Shown: piece by piece, positions 21,640 through 33,600 of the stretch
Layout: each line of letters begins with the position of its first letter
Numbering within the stretch: the stretch's first letter is position 1
Origin: Fasciolopsis buskii
Taxonomy: Eukaryota > Platyhelminthes > Trematoda > Plagiorchiida > Fasciolidae
Assembly (NCBI GenBank): GCA_008360955.1
Contig: LUCM01011227.1
Coordinates: forward strand, 261,696 to 325,695
Reading direction: 5' to 3'
DNA: 64,000 bases
Made by a program: the position numbers and the translations under genes
Notes under the pieces: model-generated
Database searches by the model: none
Told to the model about the DNA's origin: nothing
The model's input: the letters and a program-made list of their open reading frames with translations, nothing else

Positions 21640-24190
21640 TAAAGGATTAGTAACCCCTAAAAGAAGCCACACTATTAGCCGTGTCCTCAGTGATGAAGGT
21701 TATATGCTGGTTGAATGGACTAGCAAAGTATTTTAGAAAACTAAATTTATTTAGGGACGAACGACAGTTAATTGGCTCATAACAGAGGGTTACGTTGCCC
21801 TCTAGACTGGGTAATTGGCGGAGTTGCAAAGAACGATAGGGTGTGTGTGAAAGGGTAAGCAGATGGTATTAAGTCTATTTAAGTGGACGTTGAATGAGAA
21901 AAGGCAAGAGAGGGCGGATGCGAGAAAGAACCAGTGCATACAATGTTCTTCCTTATACTAGTACGGGGAAACCCGAATTATTGGAAGAACAAAGGGAAGC
22001 AAGCGGAGCGGGAATGAATTTGGATAGGAACAGTGGGTTGGCGGTGGTGGTTCAGAGGGAGGGAGGAAGAGGGATTTTTCTGGCTGGGTAAGTATGGACG
22101 AAAAAGAGACGTAAGCGAAATGGGCCATAGTCCTTTTGTTTGGGCAGGGGCGCTGGTAAGCGGAGGTTGGTGATAGTACCGATATGATGTTAGGCATGTG
22201 CTTAATGGAAGTCACAGAAAGCTGTCCTGGGCAATCTGAAGCAACAGCGACGTCCTTTGGCAGGGATCAATTTGTGCTTTGCTAGGTCTTTTAAATCTGC
22301 CATGCAAGTCTGTTGTTTTCTTCTGGCTTGGTAGTTCTCTCGGAAGTTACCTATCGGTTCCCTTCAAACGAGAGACAGGCAGTGGAAAGTCGGTGCGGTG
22401 TCAGCCGCGCGGCTGAGGCAGCGCTGTGATGGGACTGACAAAGGGTTGAAATAAGGAAATGTCGGAGTAATTTAGTCGCCGGGCCAATAACGCCGGCGTT
22501 GTTCCACCGTAGTGCTGCTTTTTCAGGTTATAGGTGCAAGTCTATCATCGGTAACTAGTGTTTTAAGGGTGTGGATGGGATAGAGTGAGTTTTGATTGGT
22601 GCTAAACATTTTGGGTTTGCAAGAAGGGGAGAGTTCTTTGTGGCCTACCGGGAAAGTAGTAAAAGAGGGGTTTAAGTGCGGACTTTTTCGGAAGGGCCGT
22701 GGCAAGGTAGATGGTGATGAGCTGTCTAGGTCAACACCTGCCTTTGGCTCCTATGGGCCGCAAGTTCCGGTGTGGATACCATGCTCATAGCCATGCCGGG
22801 AGGCTTGGGGGAATTTGTGTTTGATGGAACCGTTTTTGACTTCTTACTTTCATCCAGTCTGATGGCCTCCCTTTGAATAGAGGGTTTTTCGGGGTAATTC
22901 TAATGGACCTTCACTCCTCAAAAACTGCTCTGCAGCAGCGGAGATGAGGAACTGAAACAATACTGGACATGGTCTGCTTATCATTCGTTCATGTAGTCCT
23001 AAACAGTGCAAGGAGTTTCCTTTCATATTGCAGACGAGTCTAATACAATGCGGTCAGAAGCATTATAAACCAGTGCATTAGACAAACCACAGCGAGATGT
23101 TCGCGTAGTGGGTTTTCGGACGTCTTAGTTAGGTAGGTGCGGGTAAAAAGACTTATGATCACTGGCTCTTTCTGTAAAATTTTTCGTTTATCCTGTGAAT
23201 CGTTTGCTCTGATTTTCGTTCTTTGATATTAGGCTCTGCGAACACGTCTGTGACACTAACACTGCACACCGGAGGCCGGCGGTTGGGTTGTGAGGTAGTA
23301 GCCGCCGTGCGGCTAGCAGCTATGACATTGGTACGCTTAAGCCTAGAGACCGCCATTTTGACAAAGTGGAACAATGTGTATAGCTGTATAGTTAGGTGAT
23401 AAAGGATGCACCTGGGTGTGCCAACAGTTGTGTCAAATCGTAGAGATGAAACTTGACGAGTAGTTTTTGATCGATCTATTGAGGCAGTGTCTAAACCGAG
23501 ATTGTACCAATACTGGTATATTGGCGGCTAAAGTTTAGTCGAAAAATAATCCAATAGGAAAAACGCTCCGATATTTTACGTGGGGAAGAAGAGGTCTATC
23601 AAATTCGAAAATGATTTTAGCAATACGTAAGTATTAGAGACTGTAAAACCAAGCCCACTCCGATGGCCGCCACGAAGGCGCCTACGAAGGCACCTGCCAA
23701 AATGCGACAATACGGCAAATCTATCGAGCAGTCCAAGTGTCGCGTTGATTTTGGGGGTCAGGACAGTGTTCATAATTGACTGGACTGGTAAACCAGAAAA
23801 AGCGTAGACAGTCCACTGGGTACGGTTAAACTTGCAAAGAGCAATATTTCGGTAGCGCAGATGGTGTACACTGTAACTGCTTTGAATGGAATGCTATGAG
23901 TGTCACAGTTAAATCTCACGTAGAAAATCAGTAGTAATATTACGGGGGGATTGGGTTCAAGTGAGGTACACAGAAGATTAGGCAAAATTTTCTGAGTAGG
24001 AAAAAGTTCCAAGGGTATTAGGACCACCATAAAACACCCTGGGTGACTAAAAATACAGAGAAGACAATTCATTGCGAGGGGTGATGTGTTACCAGCACCC
24101 TCAGACACTGGTTTCCTGGACCAATTGGTGCCTCTGATTTTGTAGTGGGGATTACTTTAAATCCTATATTCTGGCAGCTAGTTCACCCAA
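21640..24190. other. Unassigned 2.5 kb
   Basis: Small ORFs only, none with recognisable motifs. Base composition varies (a purine-rich plus strand near 21880-22100). No tandem repeat or RNA gene seen. Confidence 0.35.
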
Positions 24191-24201
24191 TCTCTTCTTA
24201 A

Positions 24202-24729
24202 CTATAAATTCTTTAGTTTACCATAACCATGGACGGCATAAAAAAGTTTCATCCACTTATTCCGGTGCTTACTGCGATTTCTTGCACGCTGTCCCAGGAC
24301 ACATTTTTCTAGGGATCGGATGGTCCCTGTCCTGGATACGGCCACTGTGAGTGCCTCCTTCAAGTTTTGGGAAGCCGCATGAAGCGATTTTTGGATTCCT
24401 TTACAAGACTGTCCAAACTCCAAATGTTTCCGGTCCACCCAGTTGTCCGCTGGAACTACTATTGCCCTTCCGTTTAGCAGAGGGCTGCCTACAACTTCTA
24501 CCAAGCTTTCGCCCCTGTATTTTAGTCTAGGTGGCCGCCGCGCTAGTCTTACTTGTTTCACCGTCCCGCTTGAGTTACAAATATCTGCCGTAAACGCCTT
24601 TACCTCTGCCTCAAAGACTATTTTTGTAGCAGTTTTCAGCTTCCCTTTTGTTGGGTTTTGGACCCTATGACGTTCCGTTTTCCACTGATTCGTAACCCCT
24701 GTTTTCCAGGTGCACCTATCGAGTGGCAC
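24202..24729 (-). CDS. Unrecognised 175-aa open reading frame
   Basis: The longest uninterrupted ORF in the region that is not LINE RT. The product is basic and has no signal peptide or membrane segment. Features are a KGKLKTATKIVFEAEVKAF helix-like stretch, a Lys/Arg-rich middle (RLARRPPRLKYRG) and QRARNRSKHRNKWMK near the C-terminus. I do not recognise a family. Its position among LINE debris suggests an ORF1-like or other transposon protein rather than a host gene, but that is inference. The listed start may not be real. Confidence 0.35.
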   Translation of the reverse strand: MPLDRCTWKTGVTNQWKTERHRVQNPTKGKLKTATKIVFEAEVKAFTADICNSSGTVKQVRLARRPPRLKYRGESLVEVVGSPLLNGRAIVVPADNWVDRKHLEFGQSCKGIQKSLHAASQNLKEALTVAVSRTGTIRSLEKCVLGQRARNRSKHRNKWMKLFYAVHGYGKLKNL

Positions 24730-24817
24730 GAAGTCCGTCCGCGTTACGGCACACTAGGTTTTAGTAACGTGATACATTTTTTGAAATATTAATTTAGGGT
24801 ATTCGAATGCAGTGCTT

Positions 24818-25223
24818 TTAGGCTTTCGACTCTCCTGTACGCTTGACATTCGCCACCGGGTATGTCGGATTTTCTGGTGTGACCCGAAAGCGCCTCTTTG
24901 ATTGTTGCTGTGCTGTGCCCGCTTGGAACAGCGAGCACATAATTGGGACTTCCGCTAGTCGGGGACTTCTCTGTTCTACCGGAAAATCCCACCATAGGCC
25001 CAGAAAGTGGTACTTAGCAAATCGTGCCATTGGGGACAATTTAGCCATCCGGAATACGTCTGTGACATATCACCAAACTTCCCTTCGGGCTTTGACGTCG
25101 TTGGCCACTGGTCCAAATCAGATAGGCAGTACCAGTCTGCCGTTAACCGCCTCCGTCACGCAGCGGGCTTCTGACACCAGGCGCTTTTCCATTACTTTAA
25201 GAGCTGCGAGCTCCCCAGTCTAA
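24818..25223 (-). pseudogene. Possible ORF1-like fragment
   Basis: Minus frames around here read VFRMAKLSPMARF and later RFRVTPENPTYPVANVKR, loosely like the RLGK...RPRL...V core seen in trematode CR1 ORF1 proteins. Stops and a frame change interrupt it. The resemblance is weak and judged by eye only. Confidence 0.25.
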
Positions 25224-25390
25224 TCCCATCGGACTGATTTTCCCATGCTTTTGTATGTTCCCGTTGAAACTTTTAAGTTGTTTCCCCTCAGTTTTCAGAC
25301 TTGGGTTTTTGGAGTTGGGTCCACTTAGCTTTTTGGACCTTCAATATATGGGTCTGTTGTCAGTGGCGGTAGTATAAATTCAGTCCCGGC

Positions 25391-25760
25391 TTATTCGGCA
25401 GCACTCAATTCCAATTCAGTGCAGTGATTGTAAATCCACCCTAAGAAAATATGCTTCCGGTGTAGTTGGAAACGTTTCTTCATTTTCCTGAGCAACTTGG
25501 GCGGTAACGGAGCAGGCACCGTTCGCACTGGATTGCCCCTTCGCAACTTTGTCGCGGGCAAATGTACCACAGATCCTAGACGAGGGTCCTCTGTTCGCGT
25601 CACTTTGAGAGATAACGGCATTAGTCCGCACTGAACCACGGATCACGGCATAAGAATCGTGGGAAATTACCAAAAAGTTTGGCCAAACACTAAACGGCAG
25701 TAGAAACTCAAGCAAAGTGGTCCTTGAGGGCGAATGCAGACAGGGGCTTAACTTGATCAA
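25391..25760 (-). other. Unrecognised overlapping ORFs
   Basis: Two overlapping minus-strand frames (114 and 82 codons), neither with recognisable motifs. Possibly the upstream part of the same decayed ORF1-like unit. Confidence 0.25.
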
Positions 25761-28700
25761 AAAATATTTTCTAAACCGAGGTGATGTAAAAGACGGCTTT
25801 AGGGCGCGAAATAACCCACTTTTTTACTGGTGTATGTTTTGACAAAATTACGAACCGTGAACGGTACCCTTGACTTTCACCTGATTTTTTATCATCGTTG
25901 CGGTGTTAAAGTGGCGAATAAAGTAAAGCATTTGTGCATTAATTAAACTAAAAAATAAGCAAATTTAAATGATGTAAGCTTTTGCAGGCAACGGTTTCTT
26001 TTGATGTCCGATTTAGGGGACATAATCCTGTGAGCTCCACGCCTTTTCGGCTTCCCTCTGCTGCTTGCAATTACAGCCTATATGAACATGACTACCAATG
26101 TTGATATATCTGCTTCGTTCCCTCACTGTCCGTTTGTCACACGACAGTTCGAAAGGCTTCAAGATAGATTTTTCCTCTTTTTCACAGTGCACGTTTTCAA
26201 TATTTTATCTTTTTTACGAAAGAGAGTGTGGCAATTAAGCTGCACATAGTTGCGGGTGAATCTTTCGAGATTTTCCTTTATTAAAGAGTTGTTTTCAGGT
26301 TTTCACAATGGGAATGACCTACATCTCGCTGGTTGGTAAATGTTTTGTTCTATCATAATTCCATACAAAATTTGTAACACCAAATATCCGGCATTCGTAA
26401 ATCTTCGTGATTTCGGTCCATGCTATAGGTTTGAAAGTTGTTATATACCCCAAAAGCATGGCATGCATTCCTGAAGTTCTCAGCTGTAAGAACGGACCCG
26501 CAGGCCGTCGGTGGGACAAGAGAACACTTGTTCAAACTATAGTAGAAGCTGCATTATGCCCCGGAAATTTGTCGAGAAACTCGTGCAAGGTTCAAATGCT
26601 TTTACGATTAGCGATTTGAGCAATTTGCGCACCAGTATTCGAAGCCTTAATGTAGGCAGCGATGTGATTAGAGTAAAGCAAGTTATAGGGGTCGGAGAGT
26701 TTTGAGTGTACTGCAGAAAGACGACGTCGCAAGGCAACTATCTTTTTTCGCGTTCTGCTTAACCGCTTGTGGATAAATATACAGGCGTAATTTTGGCCAA
26801 CGCAACGCGTCACATCAACTCGGAGGGTTGCGTTCACTGGCACGCTGTGGTGATACACATGGTACGTCATTTTTCTACAGGATGTTAATAAATGAAAGCG
26901 CTTTTAGTTGTTTGCATGGCATCTGCAATTCAGAGTGGTAGTTGCTTGCAGCTGCTAATGTCCATACTGTGATTGTTGATAGTATCGTGATACAGTGGAA
27001 AGCGTCCAAGAAAATATACACTGAAGCCGTTTCAATCCCTTATGAAATTCACTTTTTCAAAGATATCAATCACAAAGCCTCAGAGCTAGTTGGTCTTTCA
27101 AACTGCTATAACCAACGCGTCTACCAGTGGATGCTTGTTCTGGTACTTCATTAAACCAAAGAACAATTTGCTGGGTTTCTTGCTGTCAATGCTGGTCGCG
27201 GTCTGGGTGCCCTATGGGGATATATTGGCCGCATACAAAGTTAAATGGGTGCAGTCCCATGAAAACCTCTTGATGAACCGGGTGAAGGCGGAGAATAGGT
27301 AACTCAAGGAGGGTCTGTCGGAGAAACCTTCCCTAGTTGACGCCTTTAGGGGTGTAATGGAGAGACCTATAGAGCTAATTGAGGCTCGACGTCGCAGGTC
27401 AGACCCGTTTTGTTTTCCTTCGTCAGAGCTACTTCTGGGCTAGAAGACAAGTGTTGTCTTTGTAAATTAAGCCTTTTCACACGTACAGCGTTGAAAAGAC
27501 ATTTGGGGCTGAACAAGCTAAAGTGGACTTAAAAGAAGAATCGTTTCTGGTGTGTATAGTGGATCCGTGAGTGCAGAGCTTTGGTTAGTATGGGCGTTCA
27601 GCCTGCTTGTTCCTGTGCATTCCAGTCGCTTCTGGCATGTAGCCAGATTCCAGGTGTGGCCCATCTTCCTAAGTAAGGAATTATGAAACTACCTCCCGGT
27701 CTCTGGGTGGTATTCATGGACGCAATCATGGACACAGGTTAATACCCTCCGGTTGAAGTAAATGCACCAGATGATGCACAAGCTCTCCGCGCAAGTGACC
27801 CATTGCGTAAAGCGGACGACATGTGGGGGCATATAAGCTACGTGCTAGCAACTTTTGGGAACAGAGGCTTCTCATTTTATCAGAGCAACCGATGGACTGT
27901 GCAGATGTACATCGCGCAAGCATATAGATGTATACATGTTTGTGCGACTTAATGAGTTCTCTGCCCACTTTTTTAGACTTGCTCGCCCATCCTCAGTGTC
28001 ACTGTTATCCCGGAAATCTTCAAATGTCACCATTTTTTGCAAATGAAAATACATATGTCACGAGAGGCGTAATCGTTCCCGTCAAAAATTTCCTCCAGAG
28101 TCGAAAGTCCCAAAATATATCAAGTAACTTGATTTTATCTTGTTCGGTGTCGTTAGCATTCGGCTTCTTACCCCTTCCCTGCCATCTATCGTTCTCCCCG
28201 AAAGCGCAATTAAGTTACCCACGAGTTTCGAAAGTGCCTATTGTTGCACTGGGAAAATTATTAAGTTGATAGCGTTCGCTCTACGAAACACAAGGGAAAA
28301 TTGCAACATAGGCGCTCGCAGTTGATGGGAGCGGTGAAGTCGAAGAACTGAAGTTGGGACACCTCTATCAATGACCTTATGTACGCATAGGGCTCTCAGT
28401 ATGTTACAGTGTGTCTGCCAACATGACAAAGTCATCAAAGCGTATACTTCAGTGGAACGGACACAAAATGTTTCAATTAATGATTTCCGTTTATCACAAG
28501 AAAGGTCTTCAACCATTTAAGAGGGAAGCAACTTCATTGCTGACACTCAATTCTGAAAGACTTAAGAACCCCGACCTGCCCGTGTCTGTATGCGTTGCCG
28601 CACTTTCGCAACCAAACGGGCGGCTGTAAAAGAGAAAAGACCCACATTGACGACGTTATATTTATTAGGAAATACAATCGTGGTTTTACTGGAACAAGAA

Positions 28701-28899
28701 TCTGACCCCCGTGAAAAGGTAGGTAAAAGCTAGCCCCCACTTGGTCCCAAATCGTAAGGAAAGCAGATGTAAGGGCAATAAGCGGGAGTTCCCGTGGACT
28801 GTTAAACGGTTGGACGATCCCTGGAGTGGGCAACGCCGCTTTGCTGATCCCTATTGGGGTCAAGCAACCTAGTGCATCGCACAACAGGTACCAATGTCC
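25761..28899. other. Unassigned 3.1 kb
   Basis: No family motif found. A charged plus-strand frame near 27230-27400 (LMNRVKAENR then GLSEKPSLVDAFRGVMERP) looks helical and could be ORF1 debris. A minus frame of 150 codons (28986-28534) has no recognised domain. No RNA genes seen. Confidence 0.35.
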
Positions 28900-28959
28900 G
28901 CAAGATGCTCGGTCACGTCTGTTGTTATCGGAAGTATGCCAGTGTGTGACTTTGCCAAA

Positions 28960-29310
28960 GTCGGATTCATTGGCAAAGTGTGGCAAACGGAACCTGAAGT
29001 GCTACAATGCGCTGGGATCCCAAAACCACTTGCGACATATTTGGGCCTGTGATAAGCCATCATTGACAGTCAGCGATGAAAACAGGTTTCTAGGACGTTT
29101 AACTGGGTGATCGCTTGTCGCAATCCAGCGAAGACTGGTTGCCATGGCTAGGGAAGACGTCTGCACCATGTGCGGCATGAAAGATCCAGTGGTCGTCTTG
29201 GATCAGGGTCTCGTGAGCGCCGACATCGGTTGAGTTGAATACAGCCTCTGCGGACGTTGGTATCACCCGATGTGCACCAACCTCGGGCAGGGGGACGTAT
29301 ATATACGCGT
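28960..29310 (+). pseudogene. PHD-finger fragment of a LINE ORF1-like protein
   Basis: Across one stop, the plus strand reads EDVCTMCGMKDPVVVLDQG at about 29150-29210, then SLCGRWYHPMCTNL at about 29240-29285. The Cys-x2-Cys ... Cys-x2-(W/Y)-x-His-x2-Cys spacing is that of a PHD zinc finger, known from ORF1 proteins of CR1/L2-type LINEs. Upstream in a compatible frame is KRNLKCYNALGSQNH. A stop between the metal-binding halves makes it non-functional. Confidence 0.5.
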
Positions 29311-29554
29311 TTCTTTTCTCTCCTCTGGACAACTTTGTTCCCCCAGTCGATAATCAAAACGGCTGTAGGAACAGCATCGTACGCGGTGACAAGTTCGGCC
29401 ACAAGGCAAGCTGATAAATGAAGATTTCCGTAGGTGCCTTAGCGACAGGAGTTCAGCGGCCTATGTGGACTGTGTTTACGTTTAGTTGGTATTAGATTTT
29501 GAACAAAACTGCACGAACACCCACCATATGCCCCACCAGAGACAGGTGCTGTAA

Positions 29555-29580
29555 GGTTATTAATTAATGATAATGATAAT
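29555..29580 (-). repeat. LINE 3' tail (TAATGA)n-like
   Basis: An AATGATAATGATAATG run followed by TATATTTCTCGATTTGCGAG. As reverse complement it is the same terminus as at 21560-21631. It marks the 3' end of the minus-strand LINE to its right. Confidence 0.7.
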
Positions 29581-31100
29581 GTATATTTCTCGATTTGCGA
29601 GATGCATGCGCAAGGCAAGATTGACGTCTAAATTACTGGCTATTCAAGATAAATGAAATCTGATAATTTTTTATTCAGCCTTTTAAAGGCTTGTAGGCTA
29701 TTGGTAGGATTGATATACCCAATTACCTTGGCCTGGTTAGTACCCAGCAATGAGGTATATGTTGTGAGAACTTATTTATTCTACCCTTGGAAATGGCGAA
29801 AATCCACGAAATTGTCCGGAAATGGGGAAATGACTATTCTATTGGTTATTCTTCTTTGAACGTTCCTCACCCCATTTGATTAATAATGGAATAATGGTTA
29901 TCGCCGGGAGGTGTTTCCCTTTGGCGTGACCATGAATATCCCCGTTTGGTTTCCTGATTTATCGCGTAAGTAGCAATAATGAAATGTGAGGACATAGGAA
30001 AAATAGGGCAACATAAATTTGGAATACCACGCCGTCCTTAACCAATCGTACCGGATAACTTGCCAAAATGTTTTTGTCGATTGGCAGCTGAAGTAAGTCT
30101 ATTTCTGCAGCGACTACTCGGCACACAGCCATTACCGTTATTGCAAACCCAAAATCCACTTTCCCATTTCAAAGTGGTCATTGAGGAGTAGTTCACGCTG
30201 TGGACAGTCACATTTACACCGTCACCGGGACCCCAAAGGTGAATTAAGAAGCCGCCCTTTTGCGGGGAAGGTAACGATCTCCAATGCCAGCCGAGCGCGA
30301 TGAAAAGTTAACCCCATGGCGGATCACAGTTCAGTTCAGTTATCAAAGTACATAAGCGTCCCTGCGGGCCAAACGGCATCCAGAGTTCTTCCAGTGGTAT
30401 GCATGGAGAACGGCATCCCTTTTTGCCAGCGTTATTTCTGCATTAGCCTCGGGGTTCCAGCGACCCCTTGTGCATTGCAGTGCTGCAGGAGGGAGAACAT
30501 TTTTTTTCCGTGGAAATACTAAGTGGGACTGCAATATCAGAAGTACCTCTTGCACTTCTAGGCTACAGATATACTAACTTACGTTATCCTACCTACAGTA
30601 TAGCTCTGCTTGAAAGTTTGACTTAGTGTCTCGAAGGAACCTCTAGCCAACCACTCTGTAACTGAGTAAATACTCCACAGCTGCGGAACGAGAGCAGAAC
30701 TTTACGATTTTACTTTCATTTCCCTTGGTTCTGACGCCGAGGTCTTCATGGAGAGATCCTTGAGTATCTTGAGAGTCCCAATCATCTACCTTCACAAGTG
30801 ACTTACCCTACTTGCCGGGGGCTAAAGACGCCAGTAGCAACAGTCTATGATTTACGGAGTCAAGCAACCTACTGAAGTCGAGATAACACTACTAGCGCCA
30901 TGCCTACACACAATCCTCGGGTTAGTCCGCCTTAAAAAAGCTCAATGGACTTTTAAGACAGAACCTCTGTCTCAGAAAGCCATTTGATCGGTGTACAGTG
31001 TGATTGCTGCGTTAGACTTAAACACGTGTTCCAGCATCTTGATTGGGAAGCTTATTAAGCTCCCTGCGCCTCACCGAGAACCACCCCATAGATAGCCAAC
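29555..31100 (-). mobile_element. CR1-like LINE remnant e
   Basis: Minus-strand LINE from its tail at 29555 to about 31100. RT pieces are MLEHVFKSNAAITL near 31045-31000, then an STSVGCLTP-like motif A remnant near 30890-30850 (family pattern: Asp-Phe-Ser-x-x-x-Asp-Ser-Val-Asn-His). A late RT stretch in minus frame 30555-30343 has YFPRKKNVLPPAALQCTRG followed by HWKNSGCRLARRDAYVL, like the VQRRAT...YRRLRGDL region. Heavily decayed and 5' truncated. Confidence 0.6.
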
Positions 31101-32299
31101 ACTGCCACCGTTTTCCCCTCCCATGGCAGATATCCCTCCTGCAGAATTTGTGTGTGCAACTTGAAAGCCAGCCCTACCAAAAGGTCTGCTGGGGACTTTA
31201 CCAAAGCCGGGGGGTATTATCTGTGCCAGGCGATTAACGAAGGCTCAAATTTTGAAGGTATAAACGACGTGCATCACCTGTTACGTGCAAATATTCTATC
31301 TGGCTATGGAAGTGAAAGATCTGTTCAGTACCAGAACAGTCACTCCGAACGTTTACCTTGCAGAAGTTCAGAAGGTTTCACGGGGTTTCGAGGGCCTGTG
31401 AGCCGCAGGTTTCCGGTGGCCAGGGTTTTGTTGGCAGATTTACGGCTCGGTAACGAATCAGGGTTTTTGAAATACGCTTGTTTGTACTAATTTTTGTCCG
31501 ATATGGCCATAAGCTATTTGAAGACCAAGCCTGAAATTTTTAAACTATGAGAAAATGAGCTGACTGCGATTATTACTGAAAACAGGATGCTAGCCTTAAT
31601 CTAGATGGTCTTGGAACACCTGTCGCAAATCTTTTAGTCATAAGTCACTAGCCAGCCCTCGCTTTGAAGTGGTACCATGTTGCAGTGCACTACATACGTC
31701 CGTGTCCGTCACACTGAGATCATGATGCAGTAAACCCTTTCGGGGTTATTCTGCTGTGAATGAAACCAGAAAACCGAAAAATATAACTGAATACTGTTGG
31801 GGATTCAACTGGACGGGGAAAGGAATGTGGGAAGATGGAGGAGGATGGATAGCTGAACTCTTGAGACGACTGTTGGCTCCTACTTAATTAACCAGAGACC
31901 ATACAGCGGTAAATCGGCAAAACTTCCTACGAGCGGCATGCAGGGAGGTGATTTTCGTGTATGTCCGGGCATTTCTCGGTTATTTGGTTTGTGCTTAGTT
32001 GTTCGTTCATTCGTTTGGAACATCTGTGGGCTTTCTTTTTTCTGTTTCTTCTTTTTACCCATTTAGCTTTTCCCTCTTTTGTTGTTCCCTTCCGTACAGT
32101 CTTCACATAAGTTTTAGCTCGTGTCATTCAAGTGTCCAGGATTCTTTCGGTTGCTTGCACTCAAGTTGGACAACCAACTCTTCCGGGTACATTTTGGTGG
32201 GTCTCGCCAGAAGAAACAAAACGGAATACTTCAACTCATCCTGGAGGCGAGAGGTGCTACGGGTAGCAAGCTTCGCAGTTCAACTCAAGGATGTTTGGA
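31101..32299. other. Unassigned 1.2 kb
   Basis: Plus frame 31152-31490 (112 codons) and 31999-32304 have no recognised motif. No repeats or RNA genes seen. Confidence 0.35.
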
Positions 32300-33600
32300 T
32301 GTAAAATCGTGAACTTGCAACAATTTATCCCTTATTGCCTTGCCTTAAGACACCGCATCTCAGTTTCGATCCAGCGCCTGGCTAAGCGGAACCCGCTATA
32401 CATAATCACCAAGTTACCAAACCGTATGTTTCATTTACTCACCACCCACGGGATTACGAAGGACGGCTTAGTGACAGTCTAGGACGTGTTGTTGGCAAGA
32501 TTTCTTTCAAAGCCAAGGTTGCAAGGGTCTAGGTCTTGGTAAAGTAGTCCGTCTGGGCTAAGGCTCAATCAGCCATTTACAACGCTAAAGGTTTCCAGTA
32601 GGTCTCTCCGATCTCTCCTTCCGTCTAACAAGAAGAGGCCTATGCCATAGATTCATTGGTACTAAGGTGTTCTACCATGTCCCTCTAACGCTTGCTTGGC
32701 TAATCGCTGCACTTGTTCAAGGCAAATAACTTCCCTTTTGAAGATGGGCAAACAAGCCTGAACACAATACTCCAGATGAAGTCGTACTATGGTATTTTGC
32801 AAGGGTATGAACGTCCTTATTTAGGACAGAACAAGGATGACTTCAATTTAAACAGTTCATCTTTGGCCTTCTGGGATAAAATGGGCATTAATCCTTCCGT
32901 TTAATTGAAGAATGTCCTCAGATCTTTACCATATAACGGCGCTCACAGTAGACAGCCCATGGTTATATGACGCTGTGAAACACCTTGAGCTTCTAGGTGA
33001 TGACCGGCCTTTTCTCTTGTTTAGGGGCTAGCCCTACTTCTCAGATCAATCTGAGGGTCCTACTGTATCGCTGCTCATGTCCTCTGTATCCGCAGTTCGT
33101 ATCACCTTGATATCGTCGGCAAGGAAGTAGCTGCGTGTATTTAGGCCGTAGTTGGATTAGTTACGAGGAATAAGAACAGCAGTGGCCCTAATAACGACTC
33201 TTGCAGAATATCGCTAGTGATATCAAACGTGGCTGGGAACCTATCCTTTATCAAGGGGCAAAATATTCTCCCAGTGTGAATGGCTTTCACTGATTGATTT
33301 GAATGATCTCCGATAAGGATCGTTTCTCATTGAATTAGAAGTAGGGGAGTCTCAAGGATTAAAAGTCAAGATAACGTACTTCAACCTGATTACCCTCAAT
33401 CAATCTTTCAGTGAGGTAATTACAGAAGCTGAAGAGCTTATTGGGAGGGGATCTATTTTTCACGAAACCGTGCTGAGCTGGGAAGAGCACTGTCTGCTGA
33501 GCTAGGTACTGTGGGATGTAGGCCTGGAATGACTTCTCCAACATCTCACACCGTGATGGTAAAGCTGACCCACTTGAGGTTTTTCACGACACAGTTTCGT
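32300..33600 (-). mobile_element. CR1-like LINE remnant f
   Basis: The minus frame 33544-33359 has VLFPAQHGFVKNRSPPNKLF and EGNQVEVRYLDF, classic CR1 RT segments before and at motif A. Downstream are ALLADDIKV-like residues with intact DD near 33125-33100 (reading FLADDIKVIRTADTED). Fragments resembling NVLNKDVHTLAKYHS and a KERSERP end lie near 32800-32600. Many stops. Confidence 0.75.
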
